In this document: one piece after another, positions 25,018-36,602 of the stretch
How positions within the stretch are numbered: the stretch's first letter is position 1
How the letters are laid out: each line of letters starts with the position of its first letter
Assembly: GCA_025331445.1 (NCBI GenBank)
Contig: JAIWNE010000007.1
Coordinates: 496,001-560,000 of the forward strand
Reading direction: 5' to 3'
DNA: 64,000 nucleotides
Source: Blakeslea trispora
Lineage: Eukaryota; Mucoromycota; Mucoromycetes; Mucorales; Choanephoraceae
Notes under the pieces: model-generated
What the model saw: the letters and a program-made list of their open reading frames with translations, nothing else
Database searches by the model: none
Told to the model about the DNA's origin: nothing
Position numbers and translations under genes: made by a program

Positions 25018-28000
25018 ATTATGAGATGCGTGCTAGAGAAATGAAAGAGAAAAGAGGATGTACAGATATAAAGAAAAAAAAGAGAAAAAAAAAGAAGAAG
25101 AAAAATGTGGTATGAATAGATCATCCTTTGTTTTTTTTGGGTCTTTTTATTTGTTTTTATTCCTTTCGTAAAAGCATGGATCTGTGTATCGTGAAATCAA
25201 TTTAAATTGCAATAATGAAAAAAAAAAGTTTTTCAATTTTTGCTTATTTAACATAAAAAAGAGTCATGTGGGAGCACATAAAAGATTCTCGTGAAATGCC
25301 TTACGGCGTAGTTGATTCCGAATACAAGTGTTGATGGTTACACAGATATACTATTCAAACTAGACAGCCTTTGCAGTGTTTGCGTTTCCAATTGATGCAT
25401 TTGAGAAATCTAAATTGGTGGATTTACAGAGAGGTTTGGCGTTTTTATTATTGTTATTATTATTTCGGTTCTCAAGGATTCTAGCCGAGAATAAGAAAGT
25501 GTTGGGTAGGTTTCTTTCTGTCTATTGATTTCAATGTGAAATTATAGTTTATTCCCCCCCCTGACCTGCAAGCTCCATCTTTGGTAAACATGTCATGATG
25601 GCCATTCGTATGTCATTCATTTCCCAAGAAAACATGTCATTCACTTTGAAGATCCGATCGCTTTTTTTTTTTCTTCTCTTCTTTTCCAAACGCCAATTAT
25701 TATCCACTTACCCGATCGAATACAACACTTGGTTCCGCTCCATTGATCCTAACATGTTTCAACCTTTTTGTCCGTCTTTACTCCGTCTACGCCCTCTCTC
25801 TTCAGATCTCCATTCAGGGACTCGAGACCTTTGACCTTTCCTTTAAAAGTACAGAGGCCTTCATCTGCACTGTCCTCTTTTCTTTAACATACTATATTCA
25901 ATCACATCTTTTTCATAGCGTCATGATTGTAGTGATTACTCTACAAACCCTATCTAAGCTTCAGGGCAGTCTGCTGCTCGAACTTTATCTTTATTTCTCC
26001 CCCCTTTCAACCTTATTTACTCTCTCTTTTTTTTTAATATTTCTCTCCATCTTTTTTTTTTTTCTTCTTCTATCACACATTTATTATCATAGCGTTATCC
26101 TTTTTCTTGTTAATGAACATTTATAGGACTTTAAATAGCAGTTCGGAGTCAACTTGCCCGCCCCTTTTTTTTATATATGAGATATCCTTTCAAGAAAACA
26201 ACAGAAGAGATGGTAAATAAGAGCCAAGCAGAATGATCGAGAAATATTTCTTCAAGATCGTCTTGAAAAATTTCTTTTTTTGAACTGATGCGTCTCTATA
26301 AATACCTGTGTTCGATCGAATTTAGTGAGCTTAGATCGCTTGACATAACTTTTTTTCATATCATTTCCAAAATTGTTTAATTGGAGCTTGAATATTTATA
26401 TTTTTTGTAAATATCCCTTTTTTTTTTTCTTTGTAGACGGTACAATCATTTCAAGGCGGAAATCTAAAAAAAAGGGAGTCAACCAATTTAAGAAAAAGCA
26501 AAACAAAACAGAAAGCGGTTTTCGAAACGCCCAAAGGGTCCTAATTGTTGAACACCGCTTTTTTTTTTTTTCTTTGTAGGTTGCCCCTTGAAGTATGTGC
26601 AACAAACAAATGTCAAGGCGGGGCTTAAATATCGAACTTTGGTATTTCATTTGAGCTTTGAACTTTTCTCGAGTAGCTTTGAAGTTGCCAGTCTCTTGAC
26701 TGAGCTACAAAACACATTCAGGCAAAAGATGCCATTTCATGCAAAGTTTAATTTATCGTTCATTGAGATTGGATAAAAAAAAATCATTCTATTTTCTTTC
26801 TTTTCTCATAGTCACCTTTCTGTTCATGCCGAAGCCTCCAATGTTTGCTGATTTCATAAACGGTAGTGCCCTCAAGAAGTTGGTCATGGATAAGAATGAT
26901 GTAAGCAAAAGAGATATACTTTCTCTCTCTCTCTCTCTCTCTCTCTTCACTCTGGCCATCATCACTTCAGACACTAACAAATATTGGCCTTTTTTACCAA
27001 TACTCACATCCGCTTGGTGCTAATGATTCTCGGTGTTGGTAAGAGAAGAACGCTTCTTTTTTTTTTCACAAAGCCTTTTCGTTAAGAAAACAGATACAAT
27101 TTCGGTTATGTGATATTTCCAGTCATTATACTAAAATTGAATTAGATTCCACCTATTCATTCGGAAGAAAAAAAGTAATATTTCTATCAAAGAAAAGTCG
27201 TTGTGGAGACTATACAAGACATAGTCAACTGCACAAATAATGGATGACAGAAGTTTGAGATATGTCAAGAGGATGGTAGTACACAATCTTTCTAAGAGTA
27301 TCAGCAAAATGAACCGAAGCAGATGGAAAGCAATGTCCTTAAGAACACTCTTGTGTCATATATACCAAGAGCTAAAGCATCGCTCGTACTACACACAGCT
27401 ATCCTTACAGAGCATCTCAAGAAGGGGATCGTTTGGAATGGGTCGAATATTGATTGAATAGAGAGTGAAGATGGGTTCCCATGCGATCTGAACTAATGAA
27501 TTACTTCTTTTTGTTCAAAAAGCAAAGCAAGGCGGAAAAAAAGGGGGGGGGGTGTTATTTAACATATTGACCAAAGAGGGTTGGAGGTATTAAGGACTTG
27601 TAGAGTCAATCATCAAGTTTGGTATAGAGTAGAGTGATGATGTGTGGGTGATTTTTTTTTGGGGGGTAAAGGTGGAGTTGATCCTCTTGTAAGTGCGGAT
27701 TTAGCCCAACTAAATCAAACTTCTATTCATTTTCTTTTTGCCTTGGCTCAAGAAACTAGAGGACCTAGATCGATAGACCTTTCTTTACTTTTCAAGAAGA
27801 TGAAGCAACTTGCTAAAACTGATGCTCAATAGGTAAATTAAGACTCAGTATATGAAAATGAGAGCTTCAATATCTAGACTTTCTTAATGCTCTTCCTCAT
27901 ATCAACTCAATTGAGTACCATATATTTTTCTAAAAGAGGATGAAAAAGTTGACTAGTAGAGAACATCAAAGATAATGTAAGAAAAGAAGAAGATTGTGAT

Positions 28001-28354
28001 GAAGAGAAAGTGAGAGTCAATAGGCATTAAGCTTCTTCAACATTTTAGCTCTCAGCATGTGAAGAGTCTATCTAAACTCCATAAAGGCTCTACCAAGCAC
28101 TATTGTTTCTTACTTGTTCAAAATTCTTAATTTTACGCGGGGTTTAAAACACGAAAACTCAACTTGATGTCAAAAATGTTAGTTATCGGCGATCTGACAC
28201 AAATTTACAGCCATTAGATGTCATCTGTAACTCCGACGACGGTTATTTGGTCATGGCTCTTTCGGATAGTGTGAACAAAGTTGCATCATTCATAAAAATA
28301 ATGGGGGAGGGGTTTGTAGTATTTTCTTTTCTTTTTCTCTTTATTATTTTTGAA
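25018..28354. other. 3.3-kb stretch without a recognised gene
   Basis: AT-rich with many homopolymer runs, a short (TC)n tract near 26,922-26,947 and two similar poly-T plus ctttgtag strings near 26,420 and 26,560. A 62-codon plus-strand frame at 27,644-27,832 (..DLAQLNQTSIHFLFALAQETRGPRS..) has protein-like composition and may be a leftover exon, but I found no partner exons. The upstream portion of this gap (25,018-25,250) is probably the promoter of the Sel1-repeat gene. Confidence 0.45.
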
Positions 28355-30513
28355 ATGCAAGAATCAACAGAAATAATAGAAAAGAAAGAAATCAAAGCTG
28401 AACAAAAGAGAGTTATATCTCAAGATGATCATTATAAGCACCCCAATCCTCATTCATTTAAAGGCAGACTTGGTTATGCGTAAATAAGAAATGATCCAGT
28501 TGATTGACGTGCATTTTAATTATTATTATTTTTTTAAAAAAAAAGATGCATGAACACTGTGTTACGCACTCAAAAACCACCCGTGTTTAGTGCTAGAACA
28601 TGTCGTTTAGGTAAGAGAAAGTAAATTGGATATAGAAAACAAAGACTTATTTTGTATGCTAGATACTGTTCGTAAAAAGGGTTTGGATTATGTGAAAGAA
28701 TTAGCCTTGGCAGTAAATTGATCAAGTCATTTTGTGATAATGAACCCCTATTTTTAATTCTTATTTCGAAATAACAATAGAATATAGCTGACATGAAAAA
28801 GATGGTTCAATGGAATGAAGGTAAAGAAACATACACTTCTTTTCTTTAAAAAAACATCTTGTTGAGTTTTTCTTTCTTAAAAAAAGACAACAAAATTCGG
28901 TTTATGCGTATCTCAAGTGAGATTTTTCCTTTTGCCAGTCATCAACAAGTAGGGTAAGTCATGGCGTCCTTAAGCAAGCAAAGAATAGACTTATGATTTA
29001 AATTCAAGCTATGACATTTCATTTGCTGAAAAGGAACTGAAAGAAGTAGGCGATTTAGCCAATCAATACAACCATCGTTTGGTAAATAGAATCTATACTT
29101 GTTATTCTGAATCCTGTTTATTTACATTTACCATCTAGACAATGCATCCAGGTCAATTCAATCAGTTAGTATCACTGAATCCAAATGTTGTCACTAATAC
29201 AGTGCGTGAATTGGATTGTAAGTTCAATTGACATAGTGAATGATTTCTCTCTTTTTAATTTGATTTTTATAAGACCATGCACGTATGTTGGATTTGATGG
29301 GTATGAATCAAGATTCTATTATGATCATGTAAGTTGAATCAGAATTCATAAGCAGTTTTATTCATCTCAAGAGGGGAAATAGTCACATGGGTGGTGTCTA
29401 TGGTGATAAACCATCGGCTATAGCTGTAAGTGGCTTAAAAAAAGATGAAACATGAAACACATCTCACATTTTTATCAAAGCGATTTGAAAACGAATATGC
29501 CAAATTACCTGAGCATATCAAAAGGAGACTTGTGCTTGAAAATGATGAACTTGGTTATTCTGTGTCTGATTTGCTTCCTGTTTGTAAAAGACTGAAAATA
29601 CCTTTGGTTTTAGACTGGTAAAATAGCCACAGTCATCTTATGAGTCTATTGATTCACACCTTGTTTTTTTTAATTGAATATAGGCATCATCATCAGTGAG
29701 TACAAATCCAATATCCAATCCATAAGGGTATAACTCATCCATACACACAATAGTATCAATCCAGGAGATGTTACAGATCTCGTTGCTCTATTACCCGAAA
29801 TCAATCAAGTATGGCATGATAAAGGAATTAAGCCCAAGGTAAACACAGCAATAAAGCAAACAGGACAGACTGTTGATTTCAGTTGTTTAGCAACATTATT
29901 CTGAGTCAAGACGAGGTGCTAAAACAGCTGTTGAAATGAGAGCTCATAGTGATCGTGTCAAGGTAATTTAGATGACTTCAATGTTGCTGTTCTCACCTAA
30001 CAACATATCTATAAAGTATTTACCTCCAACTACAGATGATGTCGATTTAATGATTGAAGCAAAGGATAAAGGTTTTCTTTTGAGAAACCTAGAAAAAGGA
30101 AAAAAAGACTGACATGTTTCTCTATAGAACAAGCTGTGTTTGAACTGTATAAACTCTATGACCTGGAGACAGTCAATGATGATGTTTGGGTTCCCAAGAA
30201 AGGAACAGAAACCTTGGAAACAAAGGGGCGCAAGAGTCAAAAAGCAGCCAAGAAACGAAAGGAGAAAGAAGAAGAAATCAAGGTGGAGAAGAAGATCAAG
30301 GTGGAACAGATCTCGCCTCAAAACATCACCGGAATGGCCATCGAATCCACCCTGGAACAAGCAGGTGGGACTCGAAGAAGCAAGCGAAAAGCTAGTTTGG
30401 TAGCAGAACGTGAATTGACCAAAAGGAGTCGATCCAGACAAGTCAAACAAACCACTGTGAAGCAAACAAAACAAGCTGTTGTTCCCACAGAACTTCATAC
30501 CATTGCTCAATAA
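28355..30513 (+). CDS. UVE1: UV-damage endonuclease (UVDE)
   Basis: Fifteen exons join in phase to 447 aa: 28355-28479, 28546-28610, 28663-28712, 28781-28820, 28887-28953, 29009-29081, 29139-29217, 29274-29328, 29383-29425, 29481-29617, 29684-29695, 29754-29838, 29891-29962, 30017-30071, 30128-30513. UVDE nicks DNA 5' of UV photoproducts and starts an excision repair route separate from NER. Seen: GRLGYAC.NTVLR, SARTCRL, FMRISSEIFPFASHQQVGY, TMHPGQFNQLVSLN, IHMGGVYGDK, LENDE, VLDWHHH and QHYSESRRGAKT, i.e. the TIM-barrel motifs with the metal-binding His/Glu/Asp residues. The C-terminal 110 residues are Lys/Arg-rich and probably nuclear-targeting. Exon 11 is only 12 nt. The start Met (28,355) gives a short acidic leader; an in-frame upstream Met at 28,247 would add a hydrophobic stretch and is less likely. 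Stops of this gene and the AAA ATPase are 17 bp apart. Confidence 0.93.
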
Positions 30514-30530
30514 CATATTTTATTGTTTTC

Positions 30531-33142
30531 TCATTCATGAGGACTCTTGCTATACTTTTTCACCATAGCCTCATTTAAAGAAGCAGGGATCGTGAACAAG
30601 GCTGTATCGAAATCTTTCATTGTCTTTTTTAAAAAATAAAAACTGTCAATAAACAAAGAAAGAAAATCTCTATTCAGTCTATCGTATGCTCTTACCACAT
30701 CCACTACTGTCTTTAATGACCTTAAGGCTACCATGGCTGCTTCTCGACACACATTTTGTAAGTCAGCTCCTGTATAATAAGGCGTCTAGTACAAGCATGA
30801 GTATAGGGCTAGAATAGCGATGACTTTTTCTTTTTGTCTTTACTCTATTTGATATAGCCTCTAGGTCTACATCAGCAGACAATGGCATATGTCTTGTATG
30901 AATCTTTAAGATAGCTAAACGTGCACTTGTATCAGGAGGTGGTACATAGACTGCCTGATCAAATCGACCTGGTCGCATCAAGGCAGCATCCAACATATCC
31001 GGTCGATTCGTGGCCCCGACTACCAAGACAGCCTCTGCATTCTCTACACCATCCATCTCATTCAGAAGTGTAGACAAGACACGTTCCTGAACACTATCAC
31101 CGCTACTACCACCATGGCCCATATTACGCTTGCCTACAATGGCTTCTGTTTCATCCAGAAAGATAATAGCCGGTGCTGAAGCACGTGCCTTTTGAAAGGT
31201 AGTCCGAATAATCTTTTCAGAGTCACCCACAAAGGGGGAATAGAGTTGAGCACCATGAATCGATAAGAAGGCTATATTGGCAGAGGAAGCAATCACTTTG
31301 ACTAGCGTGGTCTTACTACAGCCAGGTGGACCATACAGTAAGATGCCTCGAGGAGGTTTTAGACCGAGACGTTGAAAGGAATCCTTGTAAAGTAATGGCC
31401 ATTCTACTGCTTGTTGTAAGCGCTATGATGAGGATGAATGAATAATTATACGTATATATATATAAAGATAAAAAAAAGAATGTCTATTGAATACCTTTTT
31501 CACTTGCTCTAATCCTCCTACATCATCCCATGTCATCTTGTCTACTTGTACCTGAAAGCCTCTTTGCATCGAGGGACCTACAGTACTAAAGGCAGATCTA
31601 AAATCCTGCCATGTCACATACACACTATAAAAGAAAAGTCAATGTTGTATTTTTCTTTCTTTCTTGTTTTCCGCGTGTTTACTCTGCTTGTGTTTGTTGT
31701 AGAGCGCGTTGAACTGCAGCCATGGAGGCTTCTCGACAGACTGCATGGATATCGGCAGCCACATATCCATTAGTCATATTGGCTAAGCTACCTAAATCCA
31801 CTGTCTCATCTAAAGGCATTTTATCTACTTGAGCTTGAAATAGAGCCAAACGATCTTTGGCATTCGGTGCTTCCATATGAATTTCGCGATCCAATCTAAT
31901 GATCTTAGCATCTTCTTCTTCTTTATCCTTTCTACTTACCTTCCTGGACGACGAAGAGCAGGATCGATAGCATTGGGTCGATTGGTAGCACCCACAATCA
32001 CCAATTTACCTCTGGAGGTAACACCATCCATCAATGTTAACAACTGAGCGACCATTCGATTTTCATGAGATTGAGATTGGTCTCGTTTAGGTGTCAATGC
32101 ATCCTTTTTATATATAAGAATATGGTTAATCAAAAGGGGGAAATCTGTCTCTATTCATGATCTTACCATTTCATCAATAAACAGAATGACAGGTTGATCA
32201 GGTGACTCAATAGCATACTTCTTTGCCTCCAAAAACTGAGCTCGTAAGCGTGCTTCACTTTCACCTACAAATGGACCAAACAGATCTGATCCTTGTAACA
32301 AGAACAATTTGGCTCCATACCGTTTGGCTATGGCTGACACAAGGAATGTCTTGCCAACACCAGGTGGACCATACAACAAGACACCCTTGGGACATTCAAT
32401 CCCTAACTGGTCTATCCATGACTTGTACAGAAATGGGAAACAGACCACTTCATATAATGCTCTATAGGCTCGCTCAAAACTACTGACAGGGACTGAAGGA
32501 TCGATGGTGATGTCTGTCAAGCTATCTACCAACTTTTCTATTGTCTTAGGTTCTGAAAGCGAGATGAGTGTGGCAGGTGAGATCAAGACAGGTGTGTTGG
32601 CAGGATAGGTTGAGACAACATGTAGCTGAAGAACAGACTGAAGAGTGGCACCTGTCTGTACTAATTGATGCATCAAATGGTGTTGGATATACTAATATTC
32701 GATTTAGTGTGTGTGTGTGTGTGTGCTGTTGTTGTTTCCTTTCTTTATATGATTACCTCAAGTTGAGTTGATGTAGAGGCTTCTGTAAAGACAAAACCCA
32801 GTTGAGCCAGTTGATCTTGACGAGATAAGCCAAGTTGATAGGTGAGTTGCACTCGTATGGCTATCTTTGGTTCAGTTATGAGTTGAATGGTAGGTGAAGA
32901 AGTAGATGAAGGGATGCGAATGAAAGGACTGACTAGCATGTCTGGGATGGCAGCAGGCCAAACACTTGCATAATAAAACTTTAAGGGGAGGGGGATTGTA
33001 AGAACACTGTGTCTAGTTGTATTTATATGCTTACTTGTTGATCAGTATAGATCTGAGCCCATTGACCAGGAAATGCACCTGATTGTTGAAATAGTTCAAA
33101 CGATAGTTTAGCTGTAGCAGGTCTTTGTTTCGAATCAAGCAT
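30531..33142 (-). CDS. AFG2/SPATA5-family tandem AAA ATPase (SPATA5L1-like)
   Basis: Nine exons give 707 aa: 33035-33142, 32757-32978, 32167-32691, 31940-32103, 31683-31895, 31495-31624, 30844-31422, 30696-30785, 30531-30623. These ATPases strip maturation factors from late pre-60S particles in the cytoplasm. Seen: an N-terminal domain, then D1 with Walker A GPPGVGKT, Walker B ILFIDEMDAL and arginine-finger stretch [17 protein letters not shown]; then D2 with Walker A GPPGCSKT (the Cys-Ser variant typical of AFG2-type D2), Walker [11 protein letters not shown] and [19 protein letters not shown]. The D2 pore loop [10 protein letters not shown] is closer to SPATA5L1 than to SPATA5. Assignment between these two paralogues is inference. 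It is 134 bp upstream of the BUD32 stop, same strand. Confidence 0.9.
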
Positions 33143-33276
33143 AACTAAAAAAAAGAAAAAAACTTTTTCTTATATGAAATTATTCTCCCCCTCCCCCCCT
33201 CCACTTTAAAATAAAAAAGGATGCATAATGATCCATCTTTTTTGTATATAAAGAAAGTACATGAATTCGTCTTTAT

Positions 33277-34164
33277 TTATCCAACCATACTTCGCTTACG
33301 ACCTCTCATTCTCACTACAACAAAAGATTTAACAAGTGACTGACAACAAAATCATGTTGCTTACCATCTTCTAGTTTTGTCAAGATTTGTTTACTCTGCT
33401 TTGAATGCTTGAAATAATGAGACAAGATCTTTTCAAACTAAAGAGTCCTGATGAGTTATCCATGTATCACATTCAATCTTTGTTATTACCATGGCTTCTG
33501 TCTTGGGATGTGTACTGGCAAAGGCTCTCTCAAGTACATATAGATCCACTGCTTTGTCTTCAATCAAGGTAGAGGTTGAACTAAGGCCAAAATCAATAAT
33601 GACCACTTGATCTGTATGTTCCCTTAATAACAGATTGGATGTTGTCAGATCACCATGCACAATATGAATGCCATGCATCTTGGCCAAAGAAACACCAATA
33701 CGCTCTGCCAATGTATCTAAACAATCCAATTAAGATCATGATCCCTGTTTCGTGTTCCTCAAATTCACCTGTATCAATGGCTTGATAGTCTGTCTCTTGA
33801 TGAGACAATAGTTGTTGCTTGACAGTCATGCCCACAATATGCTCCATATAGATAGTAGCCAAGGGAACATCCACAAAATAGACAGTGGGTGTGTCCATGC
33901 CTGCCTGTTTACATTTAGCTAAACAGCGTGCTTCTTGAGTGACACGACGTGAGGTAAGAAACTGGTCGAGATCAGGGTGACGGTAAGTCTTTTTGAATCG
34001 TTCTTTAGCAATACAGCCATTGGGTTGTCCTAGGAAGGTAGGCACATGAAAGACGCGCTTTTGGTTTTTTCTGATAAGTATGTTTATGTTTGATGGTGGT
34101 CTGTGTTGATTCTACCTACTGCTTCAGCACCTTGTTTTATTAAAATGGCATCGGTAGGTAACAT
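33277..34164 (-). CDS. BUD32: BUD32/PRPK kinase of the KEOPS complex
   Basis: Exons 34120-34164, 33769-34057, 33490-33716, 33365-33437 and 33277-33314 join to 223 aa. Bud32 is the small atypical kinase/ATPase in KEOPS (with Kae1, Cgi121, Pcc1), needed for the t6A modification of tRNAs reading ANN codons. Seen: [35 protein letters not shown], the catalytic [13 protein letters not shown], and the Arg/Lys-rich tail [12 protein letters not shown] that ends nearly all Bud32 proteins and is a single 38-bp last exon here. The kinase lacks a normal glycine-rich loop, as known for the family. MCAT follows upstream with 83 bp between the genes. Confidence 0.95.
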
Positions 34165-34247
34165 GGTTTTAAAAAGAATAGAAAAATTAAAATAAAAATC
34201 AAGTTTTAAATAGGTTGATTTTAGTTGACATGTAACATAGTTTATTT

Positions 34248-35647
34248 TCAAGCATGTTTGTGTATGTCATCTATTGCTGGAAATGGTGTATCTTGTGCTG
34301 TGTTCATGATACTATAAGAGAAAAGGACATAAGCATATAAACTATGATGATCCTTCTTGTTCTTTACCGAATCTTATCCAATGGATATTCCTTTTTCAAC
34401 AAATTGGCCAGTACTTTACCGGGCCCAATACATAAAAAGTCATCAACACCTTGTTCTTTGCAATATCGAATACTGCGTTCCCATTGTACAGGTGCCACTA
34501 CTTGTTCTACTAATTGTCCCAAGACAGCTTGTGTGTTTGGGTACTTTTTATAAAGAGAAAATGATTAAACACACACACATATATATATATACACTTTATA
34601 ACTTACAGGCTTAGCTGTCACATTTGAAATCACTGGCATAGAAGGCATCTTGATATCTATCTTCCTTAGAGCTTCTTTCATCACATCAGCAGCCTCTTGC
34701 ATCAAGGCACAATGGAATGGAGCACTATCAAATAGATGAATTTAACAATAAAGTAGATGTCTTTGATTCAATGGACATTTACGATACAGGTAAATCCACT
34801 GCTTTGGCTGCTAATCTTTTGGCTTGTAATGCACGCGATACATAATCTACACCTTGACTTGTTCCACTCAAGACCACTTGAAATGACTATGATAGATGAG
34901 TTTAGAATTATACACAAATAATACAAAAAAAAAGACTAGATCATACACTATTGATATTAGCTACGGACGCATGTTCTCCTGGTGCTAATTCAGCAGAAAG
35001 TGTCTTCATGGCTTCCAACAGATCATTCAGTTTATCTTTACGAACAACCAGTGCTGACATGGCTGTACTCTGATCAGCCACAGCCTTAGACATCGATTGA
35101 CCTCGTAACCTGACTAGCTTGACAGCATCTGTCAAGGAGAGAGAACCTGCAGCTACCAATGCACTGTATTCACCTAACGAATGACCCAGACCGAACCAGC
35201 CTGTCTGATTCAAATCAACCTGGTCTTCCAATACACGCAAAAGAGCAATGGAAGTAGTCAGGATAGCTGGTTGAGCATTCTCAGTCAACCTCAAGACTTC
35301 TTGTTGACCTTCAAAGACAAGTGAGCGTTGGTCATACTGAAGGGCTTCATCGGCTTCCTCAAATACCCGTCGTGCTACTGGAAAGTGTTGGTAGAGATCT
35401 TTTCCCATACCAACATATTGTGAACCTTGACCTTTTTTTTTTTTTTAAATTTTTGATGAGTAACAAATAAACAAAAACAAAGTTTTTTTTATTACCAGGA
35501 AACAGAATGGCTCTTTTAAAAGTAGACCCAGTACTCTAGCAGAATATCACTGTCAATAAAGTCAAATTCAGCCAATTTATTATTGTTATTTCGAAATAAA
35601 GTCGTGATTACCATCCAACGCTGATGTATCAATCGATGTATTTTCAT
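34248..35647 (-). CDS. MCAT: Malonyl-CoA:ACP transacylase, mitochondrial
   Basis: Seven exons give 340 aa: 35612-35647, 35496-35535, 34947-35431, 34783-34886, 34607-34724, 34368-34543, 34248-34311. It loads malonyl groups from CoA onto acyl carrier protein for type II fatty acid synthesis, which in fungi supplies lipoic acid precursors in mitochondria. Seen: a short basic leader (MKIHRLIHQRW), FPGQGSQYVGMG, the nucleophile elbow GHSLGEYSAL, the Arg-containing VRLRGQSM, SGT...GV, and APFHCALM with the catalytic His. The first two exons are only 36 and 40 nt. The lipoate link is suggestive next to the E1 beta gene about 17 kb away (a lipoate-dependent complex), but the distance makes this coincidence likely. 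Confidence 0.93.
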
Positions 35648-35797
35648 AGCTGTAAAATAAAGTAAAAAAAAAGGAAAAAAAATATGTCAAAGTGTGAAAA
35701 TGAAAAATATAAAAAAGAATCGCTCTTTAAACATCTAGCATTTGATTGGCTGAGACAACTTCTTGCATTGGTGTAAAAGCATTTTTATTATCATTAT

Positions 35798-36454
35798 TTA
35801 CAAAAGATCAAAATCATCAAGCTATGATTGAAAAAGCATGAGAAATAGCATCCGAGAAAATAACACACTAAGACTTACCTTGTCATTATACTTCATAATC
35901 TTTCGCTTGATCTTAGAAGTATCTACCCAAGTCACATAATCTTCCATGGTTCGATTGACCAGGAAAGCAGGATCAGTAATAGTCTGAGGACCAACACGAA
36001 TATGACCTTGTTCAACAAAGGTCACTGCTTCTTTCACTGTCTCTGCCATCTTGAGACGACACATCACAATAGGAAGACGACGACGACAGAATGCTGATAC
36101 AGTCACTTTTCGACAATCTGAAAACTTGGTAGTGGCTGTGATGATGCCCATGTTGTATAGTTTCTCTAAAAGTGCTTTCTCTTGTTCAGTACGGAACGGG
36201 TCACGGGCATCCAACAGTGAGATCTTGTTGGCCAGAGACCGGATGTTGCCTACTAATTTATTGTACCTAATGATTAGGTTTAGTAGTCATCTCTTTTCAC
36301 TGTTTTCTTTTATATCTTACTTGTGATAATCTTCTCTCTGTTGTATAAAGTAACGACGAATCACTTTGATTTCACGAATACTGTCTTCCTTCTTCCATTG
36401 TAAGAAATCAACTTTCTTTAACAACTTTTGTTCATGGTGCTTTAATTGTCTCAT
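35798..36454 (-). CDS. IMP3: U3 snoRNP protein IMP3
   Basis: Exons 36321-36454, 35879-36266 and 35798-35821 join to 181 aa (family about 183). Imp3 is an S4-domain RNA-binding protein of the small-subunit processome that promotes U3-pre-rRNA pairing in the nucleolus. Seen: the start [21 protein letters not shown], conserved in the family, [17 protein letters not shown], the S4 core [34 protein letters not shown], and the end [19 protein letters not shown], whose last seven codons are a 24-bp exon. The start is 148 bp from the divergent start of the Era gene. Confidence 0.96.
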
Positions 36455-36602
36455 GGTTCTAATAATAAGAAAAATAAGGATAATAAAGAGAAAAAAAAAT
36501 ATTTAAACAGCTTAAATGTGCAGGAATTCTAAGCCACTTTGTGCTAGAACAGGAGTATGATTTTTTTCATTTCAAGAGATCTCTTTCTTTGTCTCTCTCT
36601 CT
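36455..36602. promoter_or_regulatory. Shared divergent promoter, IMP3/ERA
   Basis: The start codons of IMP3 (minus) and the Era GTPase (plus) are separated by only 148 bp, so both promoters must lie here or in the genes. The interval holds a poly-A run, a TCTCTCTCTCTC pyrimidine tract next to the Era start, and no obvious TATA box for it. Co-expression of a cytosolic and a mitochondrial ribosome assembly factor is a plausible inference. Confidence 0.5.
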
